Shown: one piece after another, positions 48,516 through 59,889 of the stretch | How the letters are laid out: every line of letters starts with the position of its first letter | Numbering within the stretch: the stretch's first letter is position 1 | DNA from: Gnetum montanum | Lineage: Eukaryota; Streptophyta; Gnetopsida; Gnetales; Gnetaceae | Assembly: GCA_015680685.1 (NCBI GenBank) | Contig: MNCI01000952.1 | Span: 62,879 to 126,878 of the forward strand | Direction of reading: 5' to 3' | DNA: 64,000 nt | The notes under the pieces: generated by a model | What the model was told of the DNA's origin: nothing | Seen by the model: only the letters and a program-made list of their open reading frames with translations | Databases searched by the model: none | Translations under genes and position numbers: made by a program

Positions 48516-48909
48516 GAAAGTGCTTTCAAAAGCCTCCAGAACTTAACATTGGCTTGCGTCTCAGACCCAACATTCCTTTGGCAAGCAAGATTAGCAATTT
48601 GCATCTCTTTTGCACCCCCCCCCCATTTGTCCCAAAATTGTACCTATGCTTGACACCACTTGAGAGAGTGGATAGTGTAGTCTTCAAAACTGCATTATTT
48701 TGCATTGTTTTTAGGTACATTGCAATTTGTTCGGCACTTGAATATGTAGTCTTGGTAGCGTAGTCATAGTTTGGCAGTCTCACAAGGTCCATTGGAGCAC
48801 ACTAGCAGAACACCATTTGCTTCGGTGGGAGTGTAGTTGGGGCTAGCGTAATCCTAACTACCCCTCTACCATGTGGCACCTAATCCATGACTCATGTTAA
48901 CCCTAGCCC

Positions 48910-48917
48910 TATAAATA
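48910..48917 (+). promoter_or_regulatory. TATA box of the 1,670-bp LTR
   Basis: TATAAATA lies downstream of the hairpin array, followed by a normal-looking leader. It sets U3 at about 1 kb. Confidence 0.65.
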
Positions 48918-49737
48918 CCCTAGTGCTTCACATTTAAAGGGTTGGCATTTGAAGTAATCACTTGGCATTCTAGCATTTGGCAAACTCAAAGCACACTTGG
49001 CATTTTGGGCAATCACGATTGCACATCACAATAGCATCATTGCATACTGCCCAACACACTACTGACCACCGCAGCTCGTAGGACACCATGGCAACCAACC
49101 CGGCAGGCTTAGAATTCATGGTAGACATCAATTTTTTGTAGCCTTGACACCCTGATACTATGACTATGCTACCTACCATGCCTGCTATATACCACATACC
49201 TCCTAAAATTTTCTTTACAGTTAACAACACTCCCCCCCCTATTTGGGGTGGTGCCACTCTCTCTCTTACTCACATCCTGTGCATTTTTAGCATTTTCTTT
49301 CACATTCTAGAATTCTATTTGCATTTTTCATTGTTTCTGCATACTTTCATGTGTTTGCATTCTCATTTTGCACCATGACCCTTAACTACGCTCACCCCCG
49401 TGGGCACCGTAGATATTACAAACACTGCACAAACCCTTGACACTCATTTCATTGTAACACCTGTAAGTCTGAGTTCAATTAACAAGACCATTCTAGGCAC
49501 CCTGCCTCCATTCCCAGTAGGCACTCGTGTGAACATAGGGTCAAGGCTATGCAATCGTAGACCTCTTGGTGCACCATTCCAACCTTTGACATTTTCAGTT
49601 GCTACAATGAAAAAATCATGGTTTTAGTTGCATCAACATCATAAGACATCCCAAATTTTTTCCCACAAGGTTGTAAATCTATGTTTCAAAAATCAAGAAA
49701 AATTTTTACATTAATAAAATAAGTAGAAATAAGCATG

Positions 49738-49860
49738 AGATAGGTACACCCCAAGATTTATAGAAGTTTATAATGTAGTGCTACCTAGTAGAATCAAACC
49801 TACGACCTGGGGTTACCAAGCTAAGACTTGTACCACTAGGCCACCATCTTATTAATAAAT
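49738..49860 (-). repeat. tRNA-derived SINE, copy 2 counterpart
   Basis: It is equivalent to 18190-18325. Box B-like aggtttgattctacta is better preserved here. Confidence 0.6.
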
Positions 49861-49954
49861 AATAGAATTTGGAAGTAATTTAGAATATCCAACAAGGGAA
49901 TGACAATTTTGAAGAAATTGGATCCACTAGATTTGAGGTGTTGGAACTTGAAAT

Positions 49955-50080
49955 AAGTAAAACATAGGTACCCCAAGAGTTAAGAAGTTTATAACTCAGT
50001 ACTACTTAGTAGAATCAAATCGGTAACCTAGGGTTACTACACCAAGACCTATACCACTAGGGTAACACTGCTTGGCTCAA
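49955..50080 (-). repeat. tRNA-derived SINE, copy 2 counterpart
   Basis: It is equivalent to 18440-18590 but without the 40-bp duplication. The minus strand has taccctagtggtataggtc-like box A and gatttgattctactaag-like box B. Confidence 0.6.
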
Positions 50081-50099
50081 GTTGACTCCTAGATTTAGC

Positions 50100-50491
50100 C
50101 TCTTGCTTTACAACTAAGTGTGTAGTTAGCCCCTTCTACGTATACCGCTAAAACCCTAGCATAGAGCCATTGAAGCTCTAAAATTGATATTGATTTGGAC
50201 TGCCAAGAAGAGCTTTTGCTTAGGCATTTGTCTCTATGTGAGTAGCTCCAACAGAAATGCACCCAGTTCTGGGAAGTTGTGAATGACATGGCAAGCAAGG
50301 TAGAGGAAGCCATGAAGAACGTGTCTACACTAGTGGAGCTCCTGAAACAGGAAATCGAAGTGGTCGGCAAGATTATTATGAAAGAGAATGAGTCCAATAC
50401 TACAACATAGGTTGCTTTTACTTCATCTTCTAAGGTTCTTGCTTCAATTTTTTTAAATCTGCCTCCACTTTTGCCTAGTGATCCTTATCCT
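50100..50491 (+). pseudogene. Dead copy of the unidentified coiled-coil ORF, 5' part
   Basis: It matches 18620-19015. A TAG follows RHLSLCE, another stop follows ENESNTTT, and many changes are C to T or G to A, as expected from methylated CpG decay. The Copia element interrupts it at 50492, and the 3' part resumes at 54962. Confidence 0.75.
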
Positions 50492-53400
50492 TGTTAGTAT
50501 TTAATCCTGATTCAGTTACAAGAATTAGTTTAAGTCTTTGTTGAGTCTATTAGGTATTTTAATGGGATATCATCATATAATTCAAGCCTCTCGATTTTTT
50601 TACTAGAAGAATCTGCACTTGAATAAAATATTTTCTATTACTCCTCATATTCGCTCTTGTTCTTGCTCCTATTATTTTTGTTTTTGCTTAATACTTTGTT
50701 ACTTGTATCAAAGCAAGAAGTTCTAATGAATAGCTCAACTCAAATTTTAGTTCTTGTCTTGGATGGGAAAAATTACATTCAGTGGATTGTCCAAATGAGG
50801 GTGCTTTTAGATTTCCATGAGTTACTTAATGTTGTGGAAAATAGTGTTGTTGATCTTAGAAAATGCAACCAATGCATAGAAGAATGCCCACTATGAGAAC
50901 AAGAAGAAAGATAAGAAGGCATTATATTTCATTCATCAAGGAGTGACTTATGAAGTGTTTGAGAAGATTGCAGGAGCAACCACATCAAAGTAAGCTTGGG
51001 ATACCTTCATGACGTTGTACAAAGCTGCAAACAGAGTTAAGAAGGTAAGACTCTAAACTTTGAGACATCAATATAGGCTCTCATAAATGAAGTCTTCTAA
51101 GACTATTACTACTTATATTAGTCATGTTCTTCATCTAACAAATCAAATAAAAACATATGGAGAAGGGTACAAAGAGAAAGTCAAGGTGGAGAAGATTTGA
51201 CAATCACTCACTTCCAGATTTGAGCATATCATGGTGGCAATAGAAGAAGCACATGATCTATCTTCAATGACTATCGAGGAATTATTTGGAAACTTGCAAG
51301 CCCATGAGCAACAAATGAATGAGAAGAAAGTGGAGAAGTGGATTGAGTAAGCTTTTCAAAGCTAGGTCTCCATCAAAAGTGATCAAGGTGGTGAAACAAG
51401 CCAAAAGCATGGTGGTTCTCATGGTAGAGGATGAGGACATGGGGGTTATTACAACAGAAGTCATGGTGGTCATAACAACAATCATGAAGTTAGAGGCAAT
51501 GACCAAGAAAAATCAGATTCTAGTCATTAGCAAATTTCAAGAGGTCATGGCCATGGACATGGTAGAGGAAGGTATGAAAAATCCAATGTTTTATGTTACT
51601 CTTATCATAGGCATGACAATTATTCAAATCAATGTAGATATAAGGATAATGGTCAGAGGACTCACTATGTACAAGAAGAAGATGATGATGGCGACCATGC
51701 TTTCTTGATGGTCACTACAGCTAGTGAATCGCCAAACTACCATACATGATTTCTTGACACTGGGTGTACCAATCATATGTGAGGAAAAAGGGGGTTATTT
51801 ACTATTTTTGATGAGTCCTTTCACACCAATGTCAAATTTGCTGATGATAGCACTATACCAATAATAAGAAAAGGACAAATCCTTATCAACTTAAAGAATG
51901 GAGATCACAAGTATATTTCTAATGTCTTCTATGTGCCAAGTATGAAGAGTAATTTGTTTAGAGTGGGTTAGCTAGCAGAAAAGGGGTATGCCATGAACCT
52001 TCATGCAATCAACTCTCCTTTTTGAAAACAAAGGTACACTCATTCTCAAGGCTCCTTTGACAAAGAATCGTATGATCCTGTTGATATTTATAATGGTGTT
52101 TATAATTGTCTTAATGCCATTATAAATGATGAGCCTTGGCTGCGGCACCTTTGCTTTGGACATTTAAGTTTTTGGAGTTTAAAATTGGTTGCTAAAGGAA
52201 ATATGATGAAAGGTTTGCCTAGTATTCATTATCTAGAATAATTGTATGAAGCTTGCATTCTTGGAAAGCATCACAAAATGCCATTTGCAGTAGAATAATG
52301 ATGTGCATCACAACCACTAGGGCTCATTCATTCCAATGTATGTGGCCCAATGAACACCTTATCAAATGGAAATAATAGGTATTTCCTAACCTTTATTGAT
52401 GATTTTTCTTTTAAAATTTGGATCTATCTTTTGCAAAGGAAGTCCGAAGTTTTTGATTGCTTTAAGAAGTTCAAGGTGCATCTTGAAAGGCAAAGTGGCT
52501 ATCTTGTTAAGGTTCTGTGAACTGATGGTGGAGATGAATACACTTCTAATGAATTTAATGAATACTGTGAAGAATAGGGAATAAAGCATCAAGTCACTTT
52601 TCCTTACACCCCACAACATAATGGAGTAGTCAAAAGAAAGAATAGAACTATAATGGACATGGCGAGAAGCATGCTAAAGGCAAAAGGAATGCCTAATTCA
52701 CTTTGGGGTGAAGCTGTTTCATGTTCTATTTACCTGTTAAACAAATCTCCAACAAGTGTGCAAAATATCACCCCTGTAGAAGCATGGAATGATTTCAAGT
52801 CGAGCGTGAAACATCTTAGAGTGTTTGGTGCTATTGCTTATGGCCACACTCTAGAAAAGATGAGAACAAAGCTAGATGATCGAGCAAAAAAGACTATCTT
52901 TGTTGGCTACAAGCATAGTAGATACAAGCTATTCAATCCTGTAACAAAGAAGGTGATTGTTAGTCGAGATGTAACATTTGCTAAAGAAGAGGCTTGGAAA
53001 TGGGATGTTGCTTCACATAAAGACTCCCATAAGTAACAAACAAATGATGCTAAATTAAGCTTTGCTCAAGAAAGTTCCACTTCACAAGCTCTAGTGGAAT
53101 TTGGAAGGCCAAGGTGATAGCACTAATAATCAATACACCTACAAAACTACGAGGTAACTCTTGATGATGAAGTTGATGATGATGGAGAATTGGTACACTT
53201 TGCTTTCTTTGCAGATAGTGAACTTGTGACATTCTAGGAGGCAATTCAAGATCCTAAATGGGTGAATGTCAAGAATGAGGAGATCAAAGGAATTGAAAGA
53301 GACAATACGTGGGAACTCATTGACATCCCATGCAGTCACAAAGTAATTGATGTGAAGCTGATTTTCAAAACAAAGGTGAAGTCAAATGGTGAGGTGGAGA

Positions 53401-54961
53401 GACACAAAGCAAGATTGGTGGTAAAGAGATTTGAGCAAAGGCCTAGCTATGACTACCAAGAGGTTTTCTGTCATGTTACTCGAATTGAAACAATCAAACT
53501 TCTTATTGTGTTATTTGCCTAGAAGAAGTGGAAAATCCATCAAATGGATGTGATGTCAGCCTTTCTAAATGGCCCACTTGAAGAGGACATTTTTGTTAAG
53601 CAACCACCTGGATTCATGAAGCAAGGAAGTGAAGATTAGTTGTATCGATTGAAGAAAGCATTGTATGGTTTCAAACAAGTGCCACGAGTATGGAATAGGT
53701 GCATTGAATTTTTCTTCCATAAGGCTGGTTTCTAGAAGTGCCCATCTAAACATGCTTGATATGCAAAGATTAATGATTCTTGTTATATTTTGTTATTGTG
53801 TTTTTATGTTGATGATCTAATATTCACAAGTAGTAATCCCAGAATAATTGAAGATTTCAAGAAGTCCATGATGCATGAGTTCAAAATGACAGATCTTGGC
53901 CTCATGTCATATTTCCTTAGCATTGAAGTAGTTCAAAGAGAAGATGAGATTTTTATCTAACAAAAGAGGTATGCTACTGAACTCTTAAAGAAGTTTTGTA
54001 TGCAAGATTATAATCTTGTGAAAACTCTTGTGGAGGTTGGCACAAAATTGTCAAAGAATGGAGAAGGAGCACTTGTTGAAATTGTTGGGAGCTTGAGATA
54101 TCTCACATGCACAAGGCTGGACATCTCTTATGGTGTTGGTTTGATTAGTAGGTTTTTGGAATCTCCTCATCAACTTCATATGTAGGTGGCCAAAAGAATC
54201 ATGTGGTACCTAAAGGGCACTTATGATCATGGTTTATTCTATTCCTCATCTAATAATTGTGCTCTTATAGGATATTCTGACAGTGATTGGGGTAGAGATT
54301 TAGATGACTAGAAAAGCACTTTTGATTATTGTTTTAATTTTGGTGCTACAACTTGTTCATGGTCATCAACGAAGCAACCCATAGTTGCACTTTCAACTTG
54401 TGAAGCAGAATATGTAGTTGTATTTCCCAATGCATTGCAAGCAATATGGTTAGGCAATGTGATGAGCCAAATCCATGCTCCAATTAAGAGGCTAATGAAG
54501 ATCTTTGTTGACAATATTTCTACAATTGACTTGGCAAAGAATCTTGTCACACATGGAAGAAGTAAACACATTGACATACACTATAATTTTCTACGAGATC
54601 AAGTTAGAAAGAAAGCAATTGAGTTGGTGTATTGCAAGTCCAAAGATCAAGTGGCAGACATTCTCACCAAACTATTGAAGTATGATACCTTTGCCAAGTT
54701 AAAGTGTATGATCGGAATGACATGACAGTTTTTCCAAATAAGGATTAAGGGGGATGTTAGTTGTTAATCCTGATTTGGTTACAAGAATCAGTTTAAGTCT
54801 TTGTTAAGTCTGTTAGCTATTTTAATGGGATATCATCATGTAATCCAAGCCTTTGAGTTCTGTTAGTAGAAAAATCTGCACCTAAATAAAATATTTTCTC
54901 TTACTCATATCTGCTCTTGTTCTTGCACCTGTTATTTTTGTTTTTGCTTAATACTTTGTCA
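50492..54961 (+). mobile_element. Ty1/Copia retrotransposon, full length but decayed
   Basis: A 4,470-bp element has LTRs of 210 and 207 bp (50492-50701 and 54755-54961), both beginning TGTTAG. They are clearly diverged, roughly 85-90% identical by eye, so the insertion is old. A primer-binding site tTGTATCAAAGC (close to initiator tRNA-Met) follows the 5' LTR, and a purine tract aaggattaaggggga precedes the 3' LTR. It interrupts the unidentified ORF of copy 2. A clear target-site duplication was not found: left flank atcct, right flank ctccc. Confidence 0.9.
50727..54725 (+). pseudogene. Copia gag-pol remnant
   Basis: Domain order is gag, protease, integrase, reverse transcriptase, RNase H, as in Ty1/Copia. 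Gag starts near 50727 (VLDGKNYIQW). A zinc knuckle near 51600 has its second Cys replaced (CYSYHRHDNYSNQC). The protease motif FLDTGCTNHM is at about 51750. The integrase zinc region contains LRHLCFGHLS, and the core contains FIDDFS, TDGGDEYTS and PYTPQHNGVVKRKNR. Reverse transcriptase keeps AFLNGPLEEDIFVKQPPGF, LYGFKQ and FYVDDLIF with the catalytic YVDD. RNase H keeps GYSDSDWG and CEAEY. About a dozen stops and several frameshifts make it non-autonomous. Confidence 0.92.
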
Positions 54962-55110
54962 CTCCCCCTGCTACTGCTTCTTCTTCCACTTCTTCTTGGT
55001 ATGAGTCGGCTCAGGCACTGCCTGTGCCTCCTCTTGCTCCTGGACACCAGCAAAGCATGTCTCCGCTTCCACCATCTCACGGAAGAAGAGGGCACTGAGA
55101 TCTTTTTCCT
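54962..55110 (+). pseudogene. Dead copy of the unidentified coiled-coil ORF, 3' part
   Basis: It is the continuation of 50100-50491 after the Copia element. It matches 19010-19170 (Ser/Pro-rich region, then GRRGH). Confidence 0.7.
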
Positions 55111-56897
55111 TCCTTTCAAGTTTAGTCATTTTGTGTCTTAAAATGATGTTCTTCTTTGTTGCAACAGTTTGAATTTTGTTTCTTTTTGTAAATATCTCTG
55201 AAACACATATTTTCCTACCCGGTGATTGTGAATGGGATATTTTAAATTTTAAACCCAATAATCCAGTATTAAGGTTAGTGATTAGTAATCATGGGTAGCA
55301 TATTTTCATTTCTTGTCCGTGGCAGATTTGGTCTCTGCTGTCATGAAGATCCAAATCCAAAGCGTACTTTATAATTTTTAATAATTAAACTACTTTAAAA
55401 TTAGTTTAATAAATCTAGTTCAATTTTTAAATGTTGGCATAACAATCAAGAGTGTATTCACAGTGCCGTATTCTAGTTTCATTTCCCCCCTTCTTACCGA
55501 CATGCTATGAAGGATTACAAGAACAATTGTATTTTTTAAGGAACTGTTTTTTTAATAGGATAGAAACAGGGAATTTTACAGTGGGACCTCACAAATCAAG
55601 AAAAATTATATCAGAACAAAAAGAATTGCACATTTAAAAGCTTTACATACCACAGTTTCTGCTGGGAAGGAGCGCGATTCTATACAGATCAAGGGGAGAG
55701 TGTTTGCTGAAAACATAAAAGAATTGTAAGGTAATCGAATGCTGTAGCAAATAGGTTGAAACAAGAAGACCCATCCTTTGTTAGTAACAAATGAGCCCTC
55801 ACAAAACCTCTCTAATCTATCTATTGTTGATTTTTTCACAGAAAGAATATTGTATTTTCAGATATAGTTTAATATGAATCAAACCCATGACCTGCGTTAA
55901 CATGTGTTGATGTCAACCTCGCCCATGCTATGCACATAGGGTCATGATTAACAACCTCAATCTTCAACAAACTATTGATTGTGCGAAGAAAGAGAACACA
56001 ATTGATATCTACAATTAGCATTCTGTCAATTCAATACATACATTTAAAGAATTACAGACCATAACAATACTTCAATTGAATTAAGCATTTCAAATGAGTC
56101 TAAGAAAAAAGGAACTCAACAATAGCATTGCCTTATTCTCTGTAAACAATATTTAACCCTAGGCTGCCATCTGCACTCTCCTATTTCTAGCAGTTGTGTG
56201 TGCTATTCTTTGTAACAACATTTGCAATATTGGGCTGGCACCTGCATTGCATCAAGGAGTGTTGGTCTCTCTAAATATTAATTTACTAAATGCCTGATTT
56301 ATTAGAAAAACCATTTTTGAATTTAGTTTCTTGTATATTATTCAAATTAAGATCACTGTGAGACGAAAATACCTCTTCCACCTATTTTTGATCATCTAAT
56401 CTATTAGCCGAGAAAAATTGCTTTGACGTCTTTTTCTTGCAGTAACTGACAGCGGACACGAATTGTCGGTGGCAGGCATTACGTAGTAAAGGTGGACATG
56501 GGTGTTGCAGGCAGGGCGCATAGGACGTGGTGGTAACCGACACCAAACGTGGGGAGGTGGTGCGGGCGTTACCTGAAAAACGTGACACTGCAACCGGTGC
56601 GCGGCAGAGACGCGGCTACAAAGGTGGTGGTGGGGTGGGGCATCTCAGGGGGTGGAGCCGCCTTTCTCTCCTGCAGATGAGATCCAGCTACCATTGCCAT
56701 TGGCCTTTTCCTTCTCTCCAGCGACGTTGCAGTTCCGTAGGCGGAATCTGCAGAGTGACGGTTCGGCAGCAACGTGTGGCACCTCAGACGGGCTATCACA
56801 TGCATGCACACGCACAGATAGTGGCACGTCAGCTGCAGCAGGGGCGTGGCGGTCTATGGCAGGCTTCCCCAGCAACTGCGGCTGTCTCTTTTCTCCC

Positions 56898-56930
56898 TCC
56901 TACTCCTACTCCTACTCCTACTCCTACTCC
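56898..56930 (+). repeat. TCCTAC microsatellite
   Basis: Five and a half units of the hexamer TCCTAC lie within the GC-rich part of the 2,042-bp LTR. The open frames that cross it owe their repetitive Ser-Tyr or Pro-Thr tails to this run. Confidence 0.9.
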
Positions 56931-57472
56931 ATGAGTGATCTGATCTGCATAGCTAGCAGTAGCAGACCATGGACGGCAGTTAGGCGGACGTGCACAGCAC
57001 ACGCAGCGGACAGCACGCATGTGTACCAAGCGGGGGCAGCCATGCCATCGAGGAGCCTCTCTCCACGGTTAGAGGAAACGTGAGCAAACGGCAGTCTCTC
57101 TCTTTCTCTTGACTGACTGTCAGCAGTAGTAGGACTGGGTTCTCTCTCTTCTCTTTGTCTGTGACTGACGAAGGGGTTGGGTCTCCCTTCTCTTAGCGAT
57201 CAGCAACAGGCGGCCTGTTTCGGCAGCAGCGTTCAGCATGGCAGCGTACGTGGCAGACATAGATGCATGTTACGTCAGCAGCGGTGCATGACAGCAGCAA
57301 GTGACCTCCCAACACAGTACATCTTTTTCTCTCCACTACAGCCCAGCACGGACGCATCATCCGCAATGCCTTGGCAGTAGCGTCATTATTGACACAGTGA
57401 TGTTGTGGTGACTGCAGGATTCTCTTTTTCGTTGCAATTTCTTTGGCAATGGTGAAGCTACAATAGGTGGCA

Positions 57473-57597
57473 TCCTTTGGTTTTCTGCCACTAATGACAA
57501 GTTGCATCGTAGGCCTCCTTTGGTTTTCTGCCACTAATGACAAGTTGCATAGTAGGCAACGATGAGGCACGTTGCATAGTAGGCAACGATGAGGCAC
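57473..57597 (+). repeat. Two adjoining short tandem duplications
   Basis: A 43-bp unit is present twice (57473 and 57516), overlapping a 27-bp unit present twice exactly (57544-57570 and 57571-57597). Both contain a gttgcat core. Confidence 0.85.
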
Positions 57598-58008
57598 GTG
57601 ATGGTGGAAAATCAAACAGATCTCTCTCTCCTTCTCCCTGATGGTTACAAGCAGCATGATCTAACAATGGTGGGGACCACGGAAAATTTATTCATTAGTT
57701 ACCTATTGTAGTTTTGAATTTCAAGAACAGTTCATTTTTAGTTACCTATTATAGTCTTGAAATTTCAAAAGCACTTTTTCAAATTTCTTGATTTTCCAAT
57801 TTGATTTACTGTTTTAAAGGGTCACATAGCCCTCTTCAGCGAGACTATTCCAGGTTTTTGTGCCCATACAGAAAGTGGCCCAAGAAATAGTCTCATCAAA
57901 CAAATTTTTTTTTGGTATTAGTGCATCCAAAATTTATGCATCAACAACATGGAAACGCACTAATAAATAAGGAGGAAACACATATTCGTAATTGTTGTAC
58001 ATGCTCCA

Positions 58009-58208
58009 AATTCTAAACCAGCTTTGCTCAAAGATTTGTTAGTTTGATGTATAATGAGAATTCTAAACCAGCTTTGCTCAAAGATTTGTTAGTTTGATGT
58101 ATAATGAGAATTCTAAACCAGCTTTGCTCAAAGATTTGTTAGTTTGATGTATAATGAGAATTCTAAACCAGCTTTGCTCAAAGATTTGTTAGTTTGATGT
58201 ATAATGAG
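58009..58208 (+). repeat. 50-bp unit repeated exactly four times
   Basis: Unit starts are 58009, 58059, 58109 and 58159, beginning aattctaaaccagctttgct. Copy 1 has one unit near 19976-20026. The identity of the four units implies a recent expansion or an assembly effect. Confidence 0.95.
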
Positions 58209-58383
58209 ATTTTTTAGATGCCTTCTCGTGTAAACCATAAATGTTATTTAATCTTCGGGACTTGCATATCGCCATTAATAACTAAACATTTCTGATGTTA
58301 TGGATCAACTATCAAGCCACAAAAACAAGATTGTATACAATGCTAATCATACTTGAATTTACAGACCTAGATCTATTTCCAGG

Positions 58384-58485
58384 GACTTATTAAGCATCGA
58401 CCAGGTTTAGCATAAAATAACATTAGGTAAGAGGATTATTAACCATCGACCAGGTTCAGCCTAAAATAACATTAGGTAACAGATC
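58384..58485 (+). repeat. Imperfect tandem duplication downstream of chitinase 2
   Basis: The segment with accatcgaccaggttcagcc occurs twice, about 57 bp apart. Copy 1 has one (20215-20250). It lies just beyond the 3' end of the chitinase gene. Confidence 0.75.
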
Positions 58486-58583
58486 GACTTATTTAGCTAA
58501 GATAAGGGCATTACTGACTGGCTTTATTCTTATCCCGACAGAAGAGAGCCATATGCTCTTGTGTAATTGTATGGCATAAATTT

Positions 58584-59474
58584 TCAGCAGCGGAGGTTGG
58601 AGCCAGGATCAACGCCTAACCACGAACAGAATTTCTTGTAATAATTGACACGATCTGTAACAGCAGCGGAGTTTCCACCGTTGCATTCACCACCGTTGAT
58701 GTATCGGATAGTCTGTCCGAATCCATGTCCTGAAGTGATTGCGTTATGGCATCTGCTATTCACCATCCAAAACCACAGTGCAGTCTTCCACGACACCACT
58801 CCATTTGTGGCCACAATATTCGGATTCTTCAGCAAGCCCAAGTTAAAGTAATCTCCTGCCGCCCCGTAGTTATAATTCCTACATCAACTCAAACAAACAA
58901 TATGCCATTTACTTGTAATTTTTTTCGCAATTGTTAAAGAACACACACAAACTTTTATTAATGAATTACCATGTGAGTTGGAGGGGTCCTCTACCATAGT
59001 ACTTAACGCCATTGGCGCAGGGATACTTCGTGCTAGACTGACAGTAAGTTCCCCGGTTAATCTCTCTTATATAGCACAAGCCTGAGATCAAGTTTAAAAA
59101 CCAACATCAAACTAAATTCGAATGAATATAGAAATTAGAAGATGAGTGTGATAACAATTTAATTTCTACAGATCGTTTCAGTAGTTACTGCCAGTCTCAT
59201 GGGCAACGTTGGCAAAGAAGGCAGCGACTTCCCGTTTCCTGATGGCAAGAGATCCGGTGTTGGCAAACCCTGAAAAGGCATTGGCGGCTTGCACAAAATC
59301 AGCGTACTTGTAGAAGCTCTTGCCTGCACAACCGGCAGACGCTCCTGACAGGATTCTATCAAAGAAGCTCTGTGGAGGCCGGTATCCTTCAACATTTTGA
59401 ATATACACCACTGCCAATACCAAGACAATGGCCAACGATAATATCTTGACTCTACCCATGCTGCAATTCGCCAT
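58584..59474 (-). CDS. Class IV-type GH19 chitinase 2, canonical cleft
   Basis: Three minus-strand exons, 59474-59189, 59081-58970 and 58878-58584, encode 230 residues. Introns of 107 and 91 bp have GT-AG ends. Exon lengths and phases equal those of chitinase 1. A signal peptide (1-30) is followed directly by the GH19 domain; no hevein-type domain is present. Catalytic Glu93 (AHETG) and Glu102 (CYIREIN) are intact, and the substrate motif reads [17 protein letters not shown], as in active family members. The C-terminus [10 protein letters not shown] also fits the family. One consensus position is off: SGHGFG, where chitinase 1 keeps SGQGFG. Expected role: hydrolysis of chitin in the cell wall space or vacuole, in defence or development. 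About 13% of residues differ from chitinase 1. Confidence 0.95.
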
Positions 59475-59524
59475 TTCTCTTCCTCTTCAAATTCTGTTGT
59501 AGAAACCTACTTGGGCACCAACTA

Positions 59525-59530
59525 TTTATA
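59525..59530 (-). promoter_or_regulatory. TATA box of chitinase 2
   Basis: Reversed tttata lies 51 bases upstream of the ATG at 59474. The proximal 230 bases upstream of both chitinases are nearly identical, so both probably inherited the same core promoter. Confidence 0.75.
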
Positions 59531-59889
59531 GCGATAGGTTCAGTCTGGAAGGTGTTATTTATCCAATTGCATCGCCATTTGCTTGGCAGACTGGATGTTC
59601 TCGTTTGATTAATTCGTTACCGTAAATGATCCATAGGATATTAAAAAGCTTTTGCTCATTTAGTTGCCTTGATCCTTAAGGATCTCTAAAATCCCGCGAA
59701 ATTTGTGCCTACGCTACAAAAATTTATTCTGGAAAAGGTTTTTTCAAAATTACCGAGCGCATGATGGGCCACGGCGTATCTGTTTTCCACATGTTGACTT
59801 GAAAACGATTTTTATTAAAGTAAACAGCCACTGATAGACGACGGTGTTGCTACTTTTCTCATGTTAGTTTGAGAATTTAAAATGATTCC

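Larger units (their letters stand above)
47937..49606 (+). mobile_element. Solo LTR of a second family, private to copy 2
   Basis: A 1,670-bp insertion starts TGAAACACC and ends GTTGCTACA, flanked by atgac (47932-47936) and atgaa (49607-49611), a 5-bp duplication with one change. Copy 1 has the empty site near 18100. A TATAAATA lies at 48910, so the LTR is in plus orientation. Homopolymeric C runs occur at 48607 and 49231. No coding capacity is recognised. Confidence 0.85.
55905..57946. mobile_element. 2,042-bp solo LTR of a third family, private to copy 2
   Basis: It starts TGTTGATG and ends CATCAACA, an 8-bp perfect inverted repeat, with exact target duplication acatg (55900-55904 and 57947-57951). 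Copy 1 has the empty site near 19924. The middle (56440-57400) is much richer in GC than anything else in the window. Pyrimidine-rich tracts lie at 57085-57165 and 57618-57640. Orientation is not resolved: no convincing TATA box was found. Confidence 0.88.
39790..59728 (+). repeat. Segmental duplication, copy 2
   Basis: This is collinear with 9893-21498 in the same orientation. The extra length is accounted for by insertions at 43031, 46127, 47937, 50492 and 55905 and by small tandem expansions at 58009 and 58384. At the left edge copy 2 begins inside the gag gene; at the right edge homology runs to the N that ends copy 1. Confidence 0.85.

Noticed and set aside
56382-57657. Cluster of open frames in the GC-rich LTR
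   Set aside because: Many overlapping frames in both strands arise from high GC; tails come from the TCCTAC repeat; no domain is recognised.
58009-58208. CRISPR-like array
   Set aside because: The four units are directly adjacent with no spacers, in plant nuclear DNA.
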